Below, piece after piece: positions 1 through 7,701 of a stretch of 40,328 nt of DNA. Both the position numbers and the translations under genes were made by a program. Where the stretch lies: assembly GCA_030696155.1 (NCBI GenBank), contig JAUYSY010000057.1, positions 1 through 40,328 on the forward strand, in the 5' to 3' direction. The stretch's first letter is position 1, and every line of letters begins with the position of its first letter. A model generated the notes under the pieces. That model searched no databases. It was not told the DNA's origin and worked only from the letters and a program-made list of their open reading frames with translations. Source of the stretch: Alphaproteobacteria bacterium. Its GTDB lineage: Bacteria; Pseudomonadota; Alphaproteobacteria; JAUXUR01.

Positions 1-324
1 GACATCAACTTGTTTGTCTGTTTTGTTTTGAATTAAAAAACCATGTTGCGTATTCAATTTTTGTATATATCCATAAAGGTCGCCCTGAAAATCATAGGAT
101 TTTAAATTTTGCTGGATATTTTTTAATTCTTGTTTTCTAACGTTGTCATTCTTTTCTGCTGATGCAGGTGATTCTATTGATTCGATAAATTCTTTATTAG
201 GTTCTTCTGCCTCTCCAGAAACATTAGGACTATTTTCAGCCATTGCTGCATCTGACACAAAAGGATGAATCGCCATCGAAAAAAAAGTTAACGCAATCCA
301 CATACCTGTTCTTTTAATAGACAT
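1..324 (-). CDS. exported glycosyltransferase-like paralogue, N-terminal part only
   Basis: The frame is open from an ATG at 324 to the window edge (108 codons), so the gene continues outside. It starts behind a strong Shine-Dalgarno (GGGAGG) and encodes a Sec-type signal peptide (MSIKRTGMWIALTFF..., likely cut after an Ala near residue 27). A Glu/Ser/Pro-rich linker follows. From about residue 80 the protein carries the segment DLYGYIQKLNTQHGFLIQN, which matches DLYGYLQKINHDEGFLIEN in the next upstream gene (389-2242, same strand). It is therefore a tandem paralogue of that protein; the catalytic part, if present, lies beyond the window. The gap between the two genes is 64 nt and holds a small hairpin, so the pair may be cotranscribed with attenuation. 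The homology is seen directly; the glycosyltransferase role is inferred from the neighbour. Confidence 0.75.
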   Translation of the reverse strand, partial: MSIKRTGMWIALTFFSMAIHPFVSDAAMAENSPNVSGEAEEPNKEFIESIESPASAEKNDNVRKQELKNIQQNLKSYDFQGDLYGYIQKLNTQHGFLIQNKTDKQVDV

Positions 325-353
325 AGCAACCTCCCTTTAACTTAAGACAAACA

Positions 354-372
354 ATGGGGCACTACACCCCAT
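354..372 (-). terminator. stem-loop between two minus-strand paralogues
   Basis: ATGGGG pairs with CCCCAT around a 7-nt loop. Read on the minus strand it is followed by a T-rich stretch (TGTTTGTCTT). It could attenuate transcription running from the gene at 389-2242 into the partial gene at 1-324. The stem is short, so this is a weak call. Confidence 0.35.
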
Positions 373-388
373 CGTCTAGCACACTTAA

Positions 389-2242
389 TTAAGCAGCAGG
401 CGCTACCTTAGATTTATCAACCTTAGCAGCAGCTACATCACCAGCTACCCATGATCCTTCCCAATAATGAACCCCAAAAGATTGTGGACGCGCAGATCCA
501 TATTCTTTAAGAATTGCATCAAAGCTTTGAGGACCAACAAGCCCTTTGATAATGGGATAGACAATAGGTGAAGGGAAGATAATGTCTGTCATACCTTCTT
601 GACCTGCAGCCAAAGCAACAGCAAGCGTTATAACATAGGGACCTGTTACATAAATTGTCGTTCCTCCATCTTCAAACAATCTTGTCGGATTTTTTGGATC
701 ACGCATCGGTTCTTTTGTTTTGGGATCTTTTTTGATCATATAATCAGGTCGTGTGTCCTGATTATAATTTCTTTTGATAAGTTCTATCATTTTAAGAATG
801 ACAGGATGGTTAATACTTGCCCCAATAATGGCATTGCATATATAACTGGATACAGGTTCTAACCCTGCATAAAAATTATACATTGTATTGATGCCTTTAA
901 AGGATTGAAAAGCCTCATAATCCGTATCCAAATAGATGCCACCATACTTTTTAAGAATTTCAAGACGCAATATATCTGACGACATACCAAATTTAAATCT
1001 TGAAAGTGCATCTTGATACGCATCCTTATTGGTCATTTCTTTCATGAAAGCTTCATCCACTTCCATAATCGTAATATCTGGATTTTGACTTATTCTTTCG
1101 ACGAGCTCTGGCAATAAATCCTTACTTTGAATCCAAAGAAAGTGTTGCCATCCATCTCTTGTTTTATTAAATTTTATGGTATTTTCCATCCATTTAATGT
1201 ATCTATCAAACATGTTTGATGGATTTGATGGATTTGTTAACCAAATATGATGGGTAATGAGCGGTATTTTAGGTTCTTCATATAAAATATTTGGATTCTT
1301 TTCGAGCAACGCAGTAAAATTATTCTTATCATAAAGTTCTTGAAGATGTTCCTGTGCTTTAACAAAATCCAAACCTTCATTTTTAAAGTCTTTTACAAAT
1401 TTTTCATAATTACCATTGTAATTCTTTTTAAAATTTGTTTTATCTGCAGCAATTGCTTCAGCTGAAAAAAGCTTGGTTCGTGCATCGAATTTAAAGGGAT
1501 ATTTTTGATATAAAAAGAATTGATCTTGCTCTGTATCCACTTGCAATTCAATCTTTCCATCTAAGGTCCACTTAGGATTAAGAAACAAATCGTCGTAATT
1601 ATTTATTTTAACTTTAGAAATTCTTCTTTTTGCATCATTTTCGTAAACATGAATATAATGCGCTGGAATATCAATATATTCCACTTGCTCTGACGTTACT
1701 TTTGCAACCTTTTCTTTATCACGAATTTCATCAGTCACTTCAACAATTCTTGTTTTAATTGCAACTTCTACGTCTCTATCAGTCAAATTTTCTATTAAAA
1801 ATCCCTCATCATGATTAATTTTTTGGAGATATCCATAAAGATCTTTTTGATAATTATAATTCTCTACTTTTTTTTCAAAATCTGCGACAACTTCATCAGG
1901 AATTTTATTTGGAATATCTAATTCACTTGCAGATTGTAAAGGTTTATCAGAGCCTGTTGTATCTTGCGTAGACGCAGCATTTTGAGTTTCTGAAGATCCA
2001 CCCACATCAACTTCAACAACAGGTTCACTTTGTGGAATATTATTTGATGTAGTTTCATTATATAAAGGAGTCACATATCTTTTTAGACGAAATAAAAATC
2101 TATTTACATCTCTTGAAAAGTTTGGATGCTCTTTTTTAAGCTCCATTAAATCGTTTTCTAATTTCAAAGGATCAACCCTTGCATATAAAGCCGTTCCAAC
2201 AAACAGCGAACCCAACAAAGAAAATACCAATATACGTTTCAT
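389..2242 (-). CDS. exported glycosyltransferase with DXD sugar-binding motif (GT32/TcdA-TcdB-like)
   Basis: This 617-aa protein begins MKRILVFSLLGSLFVG, a clear Sec signal peptide. I chose this ATG over one nine codons upstream because GGGAG lies just before it. Residues ~30-110 are low-complexity. Residues ~120-270 form a region shared with both neighbouring paralogues. The C-terminal ~290 residues carry the GT-A hallmarks: PLITHHIWLTNP (~327), SSDILRLEILKKYGG (~421) and the DTD metal/nucleotide-sugar motif at about D439 and D441. A conserved HYWEGSW follows near the C-terminus, where large clostridial toxins place a sugar-contacting Trp. Proteins of this type (Pfam Gly_transf_sug, GT32/GT44) add sugars to host proteins or lipids. 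Being exported by a presumed intracellular bacterium suggests an effector. The fold assignment is good; the target and donor sugar are unknown. Confidence 0.8.
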   Translation of the reverse strand: MKRILVFSLLGSLFVGTALYARVDPLKLENDLMELKKEHPNFSRDVNRFLFRLKRYVTPLYNETTSNNIPQSEPVVEVDVGGSSETQNAASTQDTTGSDKPLQSASELDIPNKIPDEVVADFEKKVENYNYQKDLYGYLQKINHDEGFLIENLTDRDVEVAIKTRIVEVTDEIRDKEKVAKVTSEQVEYIDIPAHYIHVYENDAKRRISKVKINNYDDLFLNPKWTLDGKIELQVDTEQDQFFLYQKYPFKFDARTKLFSAEAIAADKTNFKKNYNGNYEKFVKDFKNEGLDFVKAQEHLQELYDKNNFTALLEKNPNILYEEPKIPLITHHIWLTNPSNPSNMFDRYIKWMENTIKFNKTRDGWQHFLWIQSKDLLPELVERISQNPDITIMEVDEAFMKEMTNKDAYQDALSRFKFGMSSDILRLEILKKYGGIYLDTDYEAFQSFKGINTMYNFYAGLEPVSSYICNAIIGASINHPVILKMIELIKRNYNQDTRPDYMIKKDPKTKEPMRDPKNPTRLFEDGGTTIYVTGPYVITLAVALAAGQEGMTDIIFPSPIVYPIIKGLVGPQSFDAILKEYGSARPQSFGVHYWEGSWVAGDVAAAKVDKSKVAPAA

Positions 2243-2328
2243 CTCATTCTCCCTTACAAAATCATGCAACTTAATATGATTTTATATTTAAAGTATTAAT
2301 ATTTAATTAAGACACCAAAATAAAACAG

Positions 2329-2358
2329 TTAACGTTTTTTTAATCTATTAAATATAAA
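2329..2358 (+). promoter_or_regulatory. putative sigma70 promoter of the kinase-glycosyltransferase gene
   Basis: TTAACG at 2329 and TATAAA at 2353 are separated by 18 nt, ~30 nt upstream of the start at 2391. The same TTAACGTTTT start, spacing and ATAAAAT end recur upstream of the gene at 7702, which strengthens the call. The ATG at 2391 has a strong GGAGG Shine-Dalgarno. Confidence 0.45.
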
Positions 2359-2390
2359 ATTATATTAATTGACTTATGATGGAGGATTAA

Positions 2391-5300
2391 ATGTCTGTTT
2401 TAAAAACACATATTCTTGTTATAGTTTTTGCTATATTTATATTTACGAACAACATTAATGCGGAAATTTTAGAAATAAAAAATCCAAATATTACAAGTCA
2501 GGGAGCAACTGTTAATACAATTAAAGAATGGCTTAGCAAAAAGCCTGCATCAGAAGCTGAAGCTGAAATATATTCAAATCTATTGCCAGATATCCTATAT
2601 GAACAAAAGCAAATAAAACCAAATTGCCTACAAATCCAATCAACAGAAGCAGGGCTTGCAAGTGAAGGCATTTTTTTAGTTAAAATAAATCAAAAATGTA
2701 TAAACATGAGTGAGACTGATAAATATAAATTACAATATGTTATAAAAACTACAGATGAAAAAGGTTTAGAAGAAATTAAAAAATTAGAATTTATTCAACA
2801 AAGCAATTTATTTAAACAAATTGCATCGCCCAAAAACAAAGACCTTCCTTTAGCTGCATTAGCTTTAGAGCCTTTTCATTCATTTACACAAGACAATAAA
2901 ACTAAATATTTAATTATTCAAGATGCAGCACAAGGAAAAGATCTATACAAAACAATCATAGACAGCGATATTAAACAAATTGAAACCGCCTTCAAAGAAT
3001 TTGGTAAATCCAGCGCCAAAATGCATCTTTTAGAAATGAATCCAAAAAGCTTATTAAGCGCACAAGATCCATCAATTATAAACAACCTTGACCCTTCGAA
3101 AGTATACAAAACTATCATTCATGGTGACGCTCAATTACTAAATATTTTCTTTGACCCAGATTCAAAGCGCATCACTATGATTGACAATGAATCATTTCAT
3201 AGATCAATGACATCAAAATTAAGCATTTATTATGACTTACGAAATATTATGTATGGCTCTATTAGAGGATTCCAATTTCCTGAAGCTTGTACAACTGATA
3301 ACTCCTTATGCGATAAAATAAAAACCGCCTATCGCAGTTTTATGAGTGAATACATCAAAGCATTTCCAAAAGAAGAACGCGCATTTGTTTTTGACTATTT
3401 TAACTACCTTCTACAAGAAAATTTTATCAAAAAAGCACAAAGCGATAAATCCTTCTCAAACAATACAATAGAACCCTATATCACTTTGACTAAAAACTTA
3501 ACAAGATATCTTAACACTAATAAAAACAATATATTAGATGGAAGTACGGATGAAAATCCTGGCAAACAATTATATGCGTTGATCATGAATGGTGAATCTA
3601 TTTCTGTTCAAGAAGCTTTTGCAGCCTTTGGAAAAGCATCAGCATTAACACATCTTCAAGAAATGGATCAAAACACACTATTAAGCAAAACAAACCCGTC
3701 TATTCTTGACAATATTAAAAAAGGGAAATCCGAATCATTTAATCCATTGGAAACATATAAAACAAATATCTATGGCAATAGTCAACTACTGAAGGTTTTT
3801 TACAATCCTGACTCAAAAAACATCACAATCGTTGATAACGAGCCTAACAATTCATCAAAAACAAGCATTTATTATGGATTAAAGAACGTTATTTATGACT
3901 CCATCACAAAATATAACCTAGGTAATTTCTGTTTTTCAAATGAAAACATATGCAATAACACAGAAATCGCATATCAAAGCTTTATAAAAGAATACATAAG
4001 CGCTTTTCCTAAAACAGAGCGCCCCTTCATTGCCTTTTACATTAGAAATATGCTTAATGTTCCCTTTGCAGAAAGCGTACAAAATGATTCAAATCTTACA
4101 GAAGACACAAAAGAAACATTCATGGCGTTTGCCAACAATTTAATAAATTATATTTTTTCTAATGAACCCATCTTTATAGCAGCTGCTGAAAGTAGCCACT
4201 TTATAGCAGATGATTCAAATCTTAGAGAAAAAGTAGAAAATGACCAATTATCCAATGCATCAGCAGATCAAATTCTTTATGATTTCCAATCTGATCTTCA
4301 TCCTTTCTTAAGAAAACTAAACATTCAAACATCATTTCAAATTGTAAATGAAACAAATTCAGATGTAGAAGTTGAAATTAAAACACGAAAAATCGTCAAA
4401 CGAGAAGTCGTTGGAAAAGAAAAGAAAAGATATTCAATTAACAAAAAAGATACCTTTACTTTTGAAAACAAGGACAAAAACTCTCTAGACAAAGTAAGTA
4501 TAATAACACCTGACAATCTGTTTATTAATCCAAAATGGACAAAAGATAAAAACATAGAACTACACATTAGCAATAGCGAAGATAAGCAATTCTTGTATCA
4601 ATACAAACCTTATAATTTTGATTCAGAATCAATTCTTTTTACACCAGAGGAGATTGAAGCTGAAAAACGAGAACTCAAAATATTTAATGATAAAAACATG
4701 GCTGAAAATCCTGAATTGAGTATTGATGAATTACGCGCTAAACGTCTATACAAAAAATCCTTCAAAGAAAGCTACAACAATAGTTATAAATTTCTTAAAA
4801 AAATGCTTCAACACGAAGGTGCAGAAATTCATGCCACACAAGCTCTTTTCCAAAAACTCTATGATGAAAACAATTTCGGCACTTTACTTAAAAATGACAA
4901 AAACGCTTTAAATGGAGAACCAAGAATCCCGCTTATTACACATAAAATTTGGCTAACAAACCCAAACAAACCTTCTGAAATGCCTGACAAATACACTGAA
5001 TGGTATGAAAACACGATTAAATTTAATAAACCCATCGATGGTTGGAGACATATTTTATGGATCCAAGATAGAAAATTACTTCCTAGAACAGTAGAACTCG
5101 CTGAGGAATCTGGCAATATAGAAGTAATAGAACTTACTGATGATATTCTTGACCAACTAAAAAACAAAGAAGTCTTCTTAAAAAGTATAGCCCAAAATAA
5201 ATTTGCAATGGCCGCTGACACGTTGCGCGTAGAATTACTTAATGTCTATGGTGGTATTTATTTGGATACTGATTATGAAGGCTTCCATAGCTTTAAGGGA

Positions 5301-5765
5301 TTAAACGCATTATATGACTTTTACGGTGCCATTGAACCTATGTCACATGTCATTGGTAACGCTATTCTGGCTGCAAAACCTCACCACCCCGTTGTTGAAA
5401 AAATGGTTGAACTTATCGGCCGAAATCTATCACGTGACAAACGACCCGATTATCTTATTCCAAAGGATCCAAAAACCAAAAAACCTCTTTATGATGAAAA
5501 TGGTGACTTCCTCGATCAAAAACGAGACACTATTTCGATCACAGGACCAGGTATGGCAGTTGCTGCAATCGCTTTAGCTATTGGCCAACCTGGATATAGA
5601 GACATTATTTTTCCACCCAATGTTCTTTATCCTATTGAACGCGGTAAACCCTTGCCTGAAAAATATGTGTTGAAACAATTTGGATCAGCACCAACACAAG
5701 CCTTTGGTGTTCATTATTGGGAATCCGTCTGGCTTCAACCAAGCATATCAGGCGCTAAAGGATAA
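2391..5765 (+). CDS. exported fusion of APH/choline-kinase-like domain and DXD glycosyltransferase
   Basis: This is a 1124-aa protein with an N-terminal signal peptide (residues 1-24). Residues ~85-375 look like an aminoglycoside/choline-kinase fold: a strand with a candidate ATP-binding Lys (YVIKTT, K119), a hinge (YLIIQDAAQGKDLY), the Brenner-type loop HGDAQLLN (244-251, catalytic Asp 246) and the metal site IDNE (264-267). Residues ~391-590 repeat only the C-lobe (GKQLYALI..., then YGNSQLLK 461-468 and VDNE 481-484). In this copy His and Asp of HGD and the Asn are lost, so it should be inactive. Residues ~630-1124 match the neighbouring glycosyltransferases, with AADTLRVELLNVYGG and DTD at 959-961. 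It is divergent from the paralogue at 389-2242, which lacks the kinase part. It probably acts outside the bacterium as an effector; substrates are unknown. Confidence 0.8.
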   Translation: MSVLKTHILVIVFAIFIFTNNINAEILEIKNPNITSQGATVNTIKEWLSKKPASEAEAEIYSNLLPDILYEQKQIKPNCLQIQSTEAGLASEGIFLVKINQKCINMSETDKYKLQYVIKTTDEKGLEEIKKLEFIQQSNLFKQIASPKNKDLPLAALALEPFHSFTQDNKTKYLIIQDAAQGKDLYKTIIDSDIKQIETAFKEFGKSSAKMHLLEMNPKSLLSAQDPSIINNLDPSKVYKTIIHGDAQLLNIFFDPDSKRITMIDNESFHRSMTSKLSIYYDLRNIMYGSIRGFQFPEACTTDNSLCDKIKTAYRSFMSEYIKAFPKEERAFVFDYFNYLLQENFIKKAQSDKSFSNNTIEPYITLTKNLTRYLNTNKNNILDGSTDENPGKQLYALIMNGESISVQEAFAAFGKASALTHLQEMDQNTLLSKTNPSILDNIKKGKSESFNPLETYKTNIYGNSQLLKVFYNPDSKNITIVDNEPNNSSKTSIYYGLKNVIYDSITKYNLGNFCFSNENICNNTEIAYQSFIKEYISAFPKTERPFIAFYIRNMLNVPFAESVQNDSNLTEDTKETFMAFANNLINYIFSNEPIFIAAAESSHFIADDSNLREKVENDQLSNASADQILYDFQSDLHPFLRKLNIQTSFQIVNETNSDVEVEIKTRKIVKREVVGKEKKRYSINKKDTFTFENKDKNSLDKVSIITPDNLFINPKWTKDKNIELHISNSEDKQFLYQYKPYNFDSESILFTPEEIEAEKRELKIFNDKNMAENPELSIDELRAKRLYKKSFKESYNNSYKFLKKMLQHEGAEIHATQALFQKLYDENNFGTLLKNDKNALNGEPRIPLITHKIWLTNPNKPSEMPDKYTEWYENTIKFNKPIDGWRHILWIQDRKLLPRTVELAEESGNIEVIELTDDILDQLKNKEVFLKSIAQNKFAMAADTLRVELLNVYGGIYLDTDYEGFHSFKGLNALYDFYGAIEPMSHVIGNAILAAKPHHPVVEKMVELIGRNLSRDKRPDYLIPKDPKTKKPLYDENGDFLDQKRDTISITGPGMAVAAIALAIGQPGYRDIIFPPNVLYPIERGKPLPEKYVLKQFGSAPTQAFGVHYWESVWLQPSISGAKG

Positions 5766-5778
5766 ACTTTATCGTGTT

Positions 5779-5837
5779 AATCCCAATGTTCTGCAGACCA
5801 TAAAACAGTCTAGTACGTTGGGATTCTCCCCCCCCCC
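5779..5837. other. stem-loop followed by a ten-base cytosine run
   Basis: AATCCCAA at 5779-5786 pairs with TTGGGATT at 5818-5825, with weaker pairing inside. A C10 homopolymer occupies 5828-5837. It lies between the fusion gene and the OsmC-like gene. No T-run follows, so it is not a classical terminator. A C10 tract is unusual in this AT-rich DNA. Confidence 0.5.
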
Positions 5838-5894
5838 TTCCCTTCAGGCTTACTTTATGGCAAACTTATCATTAATAAAAACGGGTGAGAAACA

Positions 5895-6359
5895 ATGACA
5901 TCACAACACATGTTTAGGATGCATTTGGAATGGGAACCAAATAGTTCGAACAATGATTCCAAAAATTATAAATTACAAGGTGTAGGTGACAAACCATATA
6001 TTATGGCCTCTTCTGCCGCTGTATTTCAAGGCGATGAAAACCGTTACAATCCAGAAGAATTACTCGTTGGCGCTTTGGCTTCTTGTCATATGCTATGGTT
6101 TCTATATTTAGCAAAACTTGCCCAAATCACCGTGATTGAGTACAGGGATGAACCTGAAGGTATATTAGAGCTTCAAGGAAGTAATGGCCGTTTTACTGAA
6201 ATAACCCTTACACCTAAAATCACGATTTTGGAGGAAGATAAAATTGAAGAAGCAAAACATCTTCAAGAAAAAGCACATCAGAAATGCTATATAGCCAATT
6301 CAGTTAATTTTGATGTCAAACTTAATCCCCACATCATTGTCAAACATAAAGCCATTTGA
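5895..6359 (+). CDS. OsmC/Ohr-family peroxiredoxin
   Basis: This 154-aa protein has the size and motifs of the OsmC family, thiol peroxidases that reduce organic hydroperoxides in the cytoplasm. The first active-site Cys is C64 in PEELLVGALASCHMLWFL, the second is C131 in AHQKCYIANSVN. Both redox cysteines are kept, so activity is expected. There is no signal peptide. The stop overlaps the next reading frame (GNAT acetyltransferase) by ~47 nt, so the two are probably translated from one message. It resembles the general OsmC subgroup more than Ohr proper, so I give no symbol. Confidence 0.85.
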   Translation: MTSQHMFRMHLEWEPNSSNNDSKNYKLQGVGDKPYIMASSAAVFQGDENRYNPEELLVGALASCHMLWFLYLAKLAQITVIEYRDEPEGILELQGSNGRFTEITLTPKITILEEDKIEEAKHLQEKAHQKCYIANSVNFDVKLNPHIIVKHKAI

Positions 6360-6885
6360 AACCGAAAGGCTTTATATTAGTCCCATTACATCAGATGACA
6401 CTGATGATTTTTATCATGCTGTCATTGATTCATTAGACAATCTGTTACCTTGGATGGTTTGGACAAAAGATCCTTTTGATAGAGATTACGCACAACAACT
6501 TGTTAAAAGTGCTATTGATTTGCAATCTAAAGATCTAGCGCTCCAATTTTGCTTAAGACATCAAGATCAAATGGTCGGCATGATAAGTCTTAATGCAATT
6601 GAATGGAACAAAGGTTTAAGCGATATTGGCTATTGGGTAAGATCCGCACACCAAAAAAAAGGATATATTTTAGAATCTGTTAAAGCGCTTTTAGGGCTTT
6701 GTTTTAACGATTTCAACTTTCAATCATTATCCATTCGTTGTGCACAAAAAAATAGTGAAAGTCAAAAAATTCCTGAAAAATTAGGCTTTAAATTAGATTT
6801 TAAATTTCCAGACCTCATTTCTAATAAAAAAAATGAAATAAGTTATTTTTATTCATTACATAAAAACGATTATTTTTCCTCTTGA
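6313..6885 (+). CDS. GNAT-family N-acetyltransferase (RimJ/RimL-like)
   Basis: About 190 aa. The N-terminus (PFETERLYISPIT) is the usual opening of RimJ/RimL-type acetyltransferases. DIGYWVRSAHQKKGYILESV corresponds to motif A, the acetyl-CoA pyrophosphate loop (Q-K-K-G-Y-I), and NSESQKIPEKLGF is the C-terminal motif. These enzymes acetylate N-terminal or side-chain amines in the cytoplasm using acetyl-CoA; the substrate cannot be told from sequence. The ATG at 6313 lies inside the OsmC-like gene and has no clear Shine-Dalgarno; the start is uncertain and translational coupling is likely. Confidence 0.75.
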   Translation: MSNLIPTSLSNIKPFETERLYISPITSDDTDDFYHAVIDSLDNLLPWMVWTKDPFDRDYAQQLVKSAIDLQSKDLALQFCLRHQDQMVGMISLNAIEWNKGLSDIGYWVRSAHQKKGYILESVKALLGLCFNDFNFQSLSIRCAQKNSESQKIPEKLGFKLDFKFPDLISNKKNEISYFYSLHKNDYFSS

Positions 6886-6961
6886 CTTAATAGTTTGATT
6901 TGCTGTATTTTTGCAACAATCATAGATTATTACATTTTTATTTAAACCAGGAGCCCTCTAA

Positions 6962-7402
6962 ATGATCAAAAAAATATTTTTCATACTCAGTCTTTTTGCA
7001 TTTAATATGAATGTAAATGCGATGGTTGTTGAACGAAGCGTCATTCAAACACAATCTGGCCAACAATATATCTTCGATACAGAAGTCGCGCGCACAGACC
7101 AAGAGCAATCAACTGGACTCATGTTTAGAACCATTCTTCCACAACATCATGGTATGCTTTTTATTTATCCTTTCCCTCAATTGATAACCATGTGGATGAA
7201 AAATTGTTTCATCCCTTTAGATATGATGTTCATTGATGCAACAGGACGTATTTGCCACATCGTAAGACATACAATTCCTAATTCAACACATCATATTTAT
7301 TCAAATTGCATGGCAAAAGCCGTCCTTGAAATTGGTGCGGGCCTTACAAACGCCTACAACATACATGTTGGCGATAGACTCATTGCACCTTTCATTCGAT
7401 AG
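6962..7402 (+). CDS. exported DUF192 family protein
   Basis: This 146-aa protein has a signal peptide (residues 1-20, ending NVNA). It carries the DUF192 core: STGLMFRTILP, the signature MWMKNCFIPLDMMFID, and the C-terminal AVLEIGAGLTNAYNIHVGD. Family members are small periplasmic or extracytoplasmic beta-rich proteins of unknown biochemical role, common in Alphaproteobacteria. The ATG follows a Shine-Dalgarno-like CAGGAG. It looks complete and ordinary. The following spacer contains an inverted-repeat element beginning 8 nt after the stop. Confidence 0.85.
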   Translation: MIKKIFFILSLFAFNMNVNAMVVERSVIQTQSGQQYIFDTEVARTDQEQSTGLMFRTILPQHHGMLFIYPFPQLITMWMKNCFIPLDMMFIDATGRICHIVRHTIPNSTHHIYSNCMAKAVLEIGAGLTNAYNIHVGDRLIAPFIR

Positions 7403-7409
7403 ACTTTAA

Positions 7410-7573
7410 TATACCCAAATGATTTGGAAATGCCGATTTTTGAGTCTAAGATTTTAGATAATTTTTGATACCTAAAATTACGACAGGTAATTGTTTTACC
7501 TTAAAAATTTTTGGTTTAAAAAGCAACCAAAGGTCATCGACTAAAAACGGTAACTTCAGATTATTTGGGTATA
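7410..7573. repeat. inverted-repeat element, ~164 bp
   Basis: The left end (7410-7441, TATACCCAAATGATTTGGAA...) and the reverse complement of the right end (7541-7573, TATACCCAAATAATCTGAAG...) match over about 33 bp with roughly three quarters identity. The first 11 bases are identical. Small internal hairpins occur (ATTTTAG/CTAAAAT). It has the form of a MITE or palindromic intergenic element and contains no convincing gene. Confidence 0.6.
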
Positions 7574-7637
7574 TATGCCCAATTTGGTTAAACTCACATT
7601 GGACAATTTTTAACAAAATATTACTCATTTTCACATA

Positions 7638-7668
7638 TTAACGTTTTCTTAATAAACTTATCATAAAA
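7638..7668 (+). promoter_or_regulatory. putative promoter of the nuclease-toxin candidate
   Basis: TTAACG at 7638 and CATAAA at 7662 lie 18 nt apart, ~35 nt before the ATG at 7702. The sequence TTAACGTTTT followed by TTAAT and ATAAAAT is shared with the promoter region at 2329. Confidence 0.4.
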
Positions 7669-7701
7669 TATAAGCAATGGTCATAAGTTGCGGTTTGTAT
7701 A

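Noticed and set aside
7446..7634. Minus-strand open frame of 62 codons downstream of the DUF192 gene
   Set aside because: It starts without a ribosome site and lies mostly within the inverted-repeat element; composition does not look like a conserved protein.
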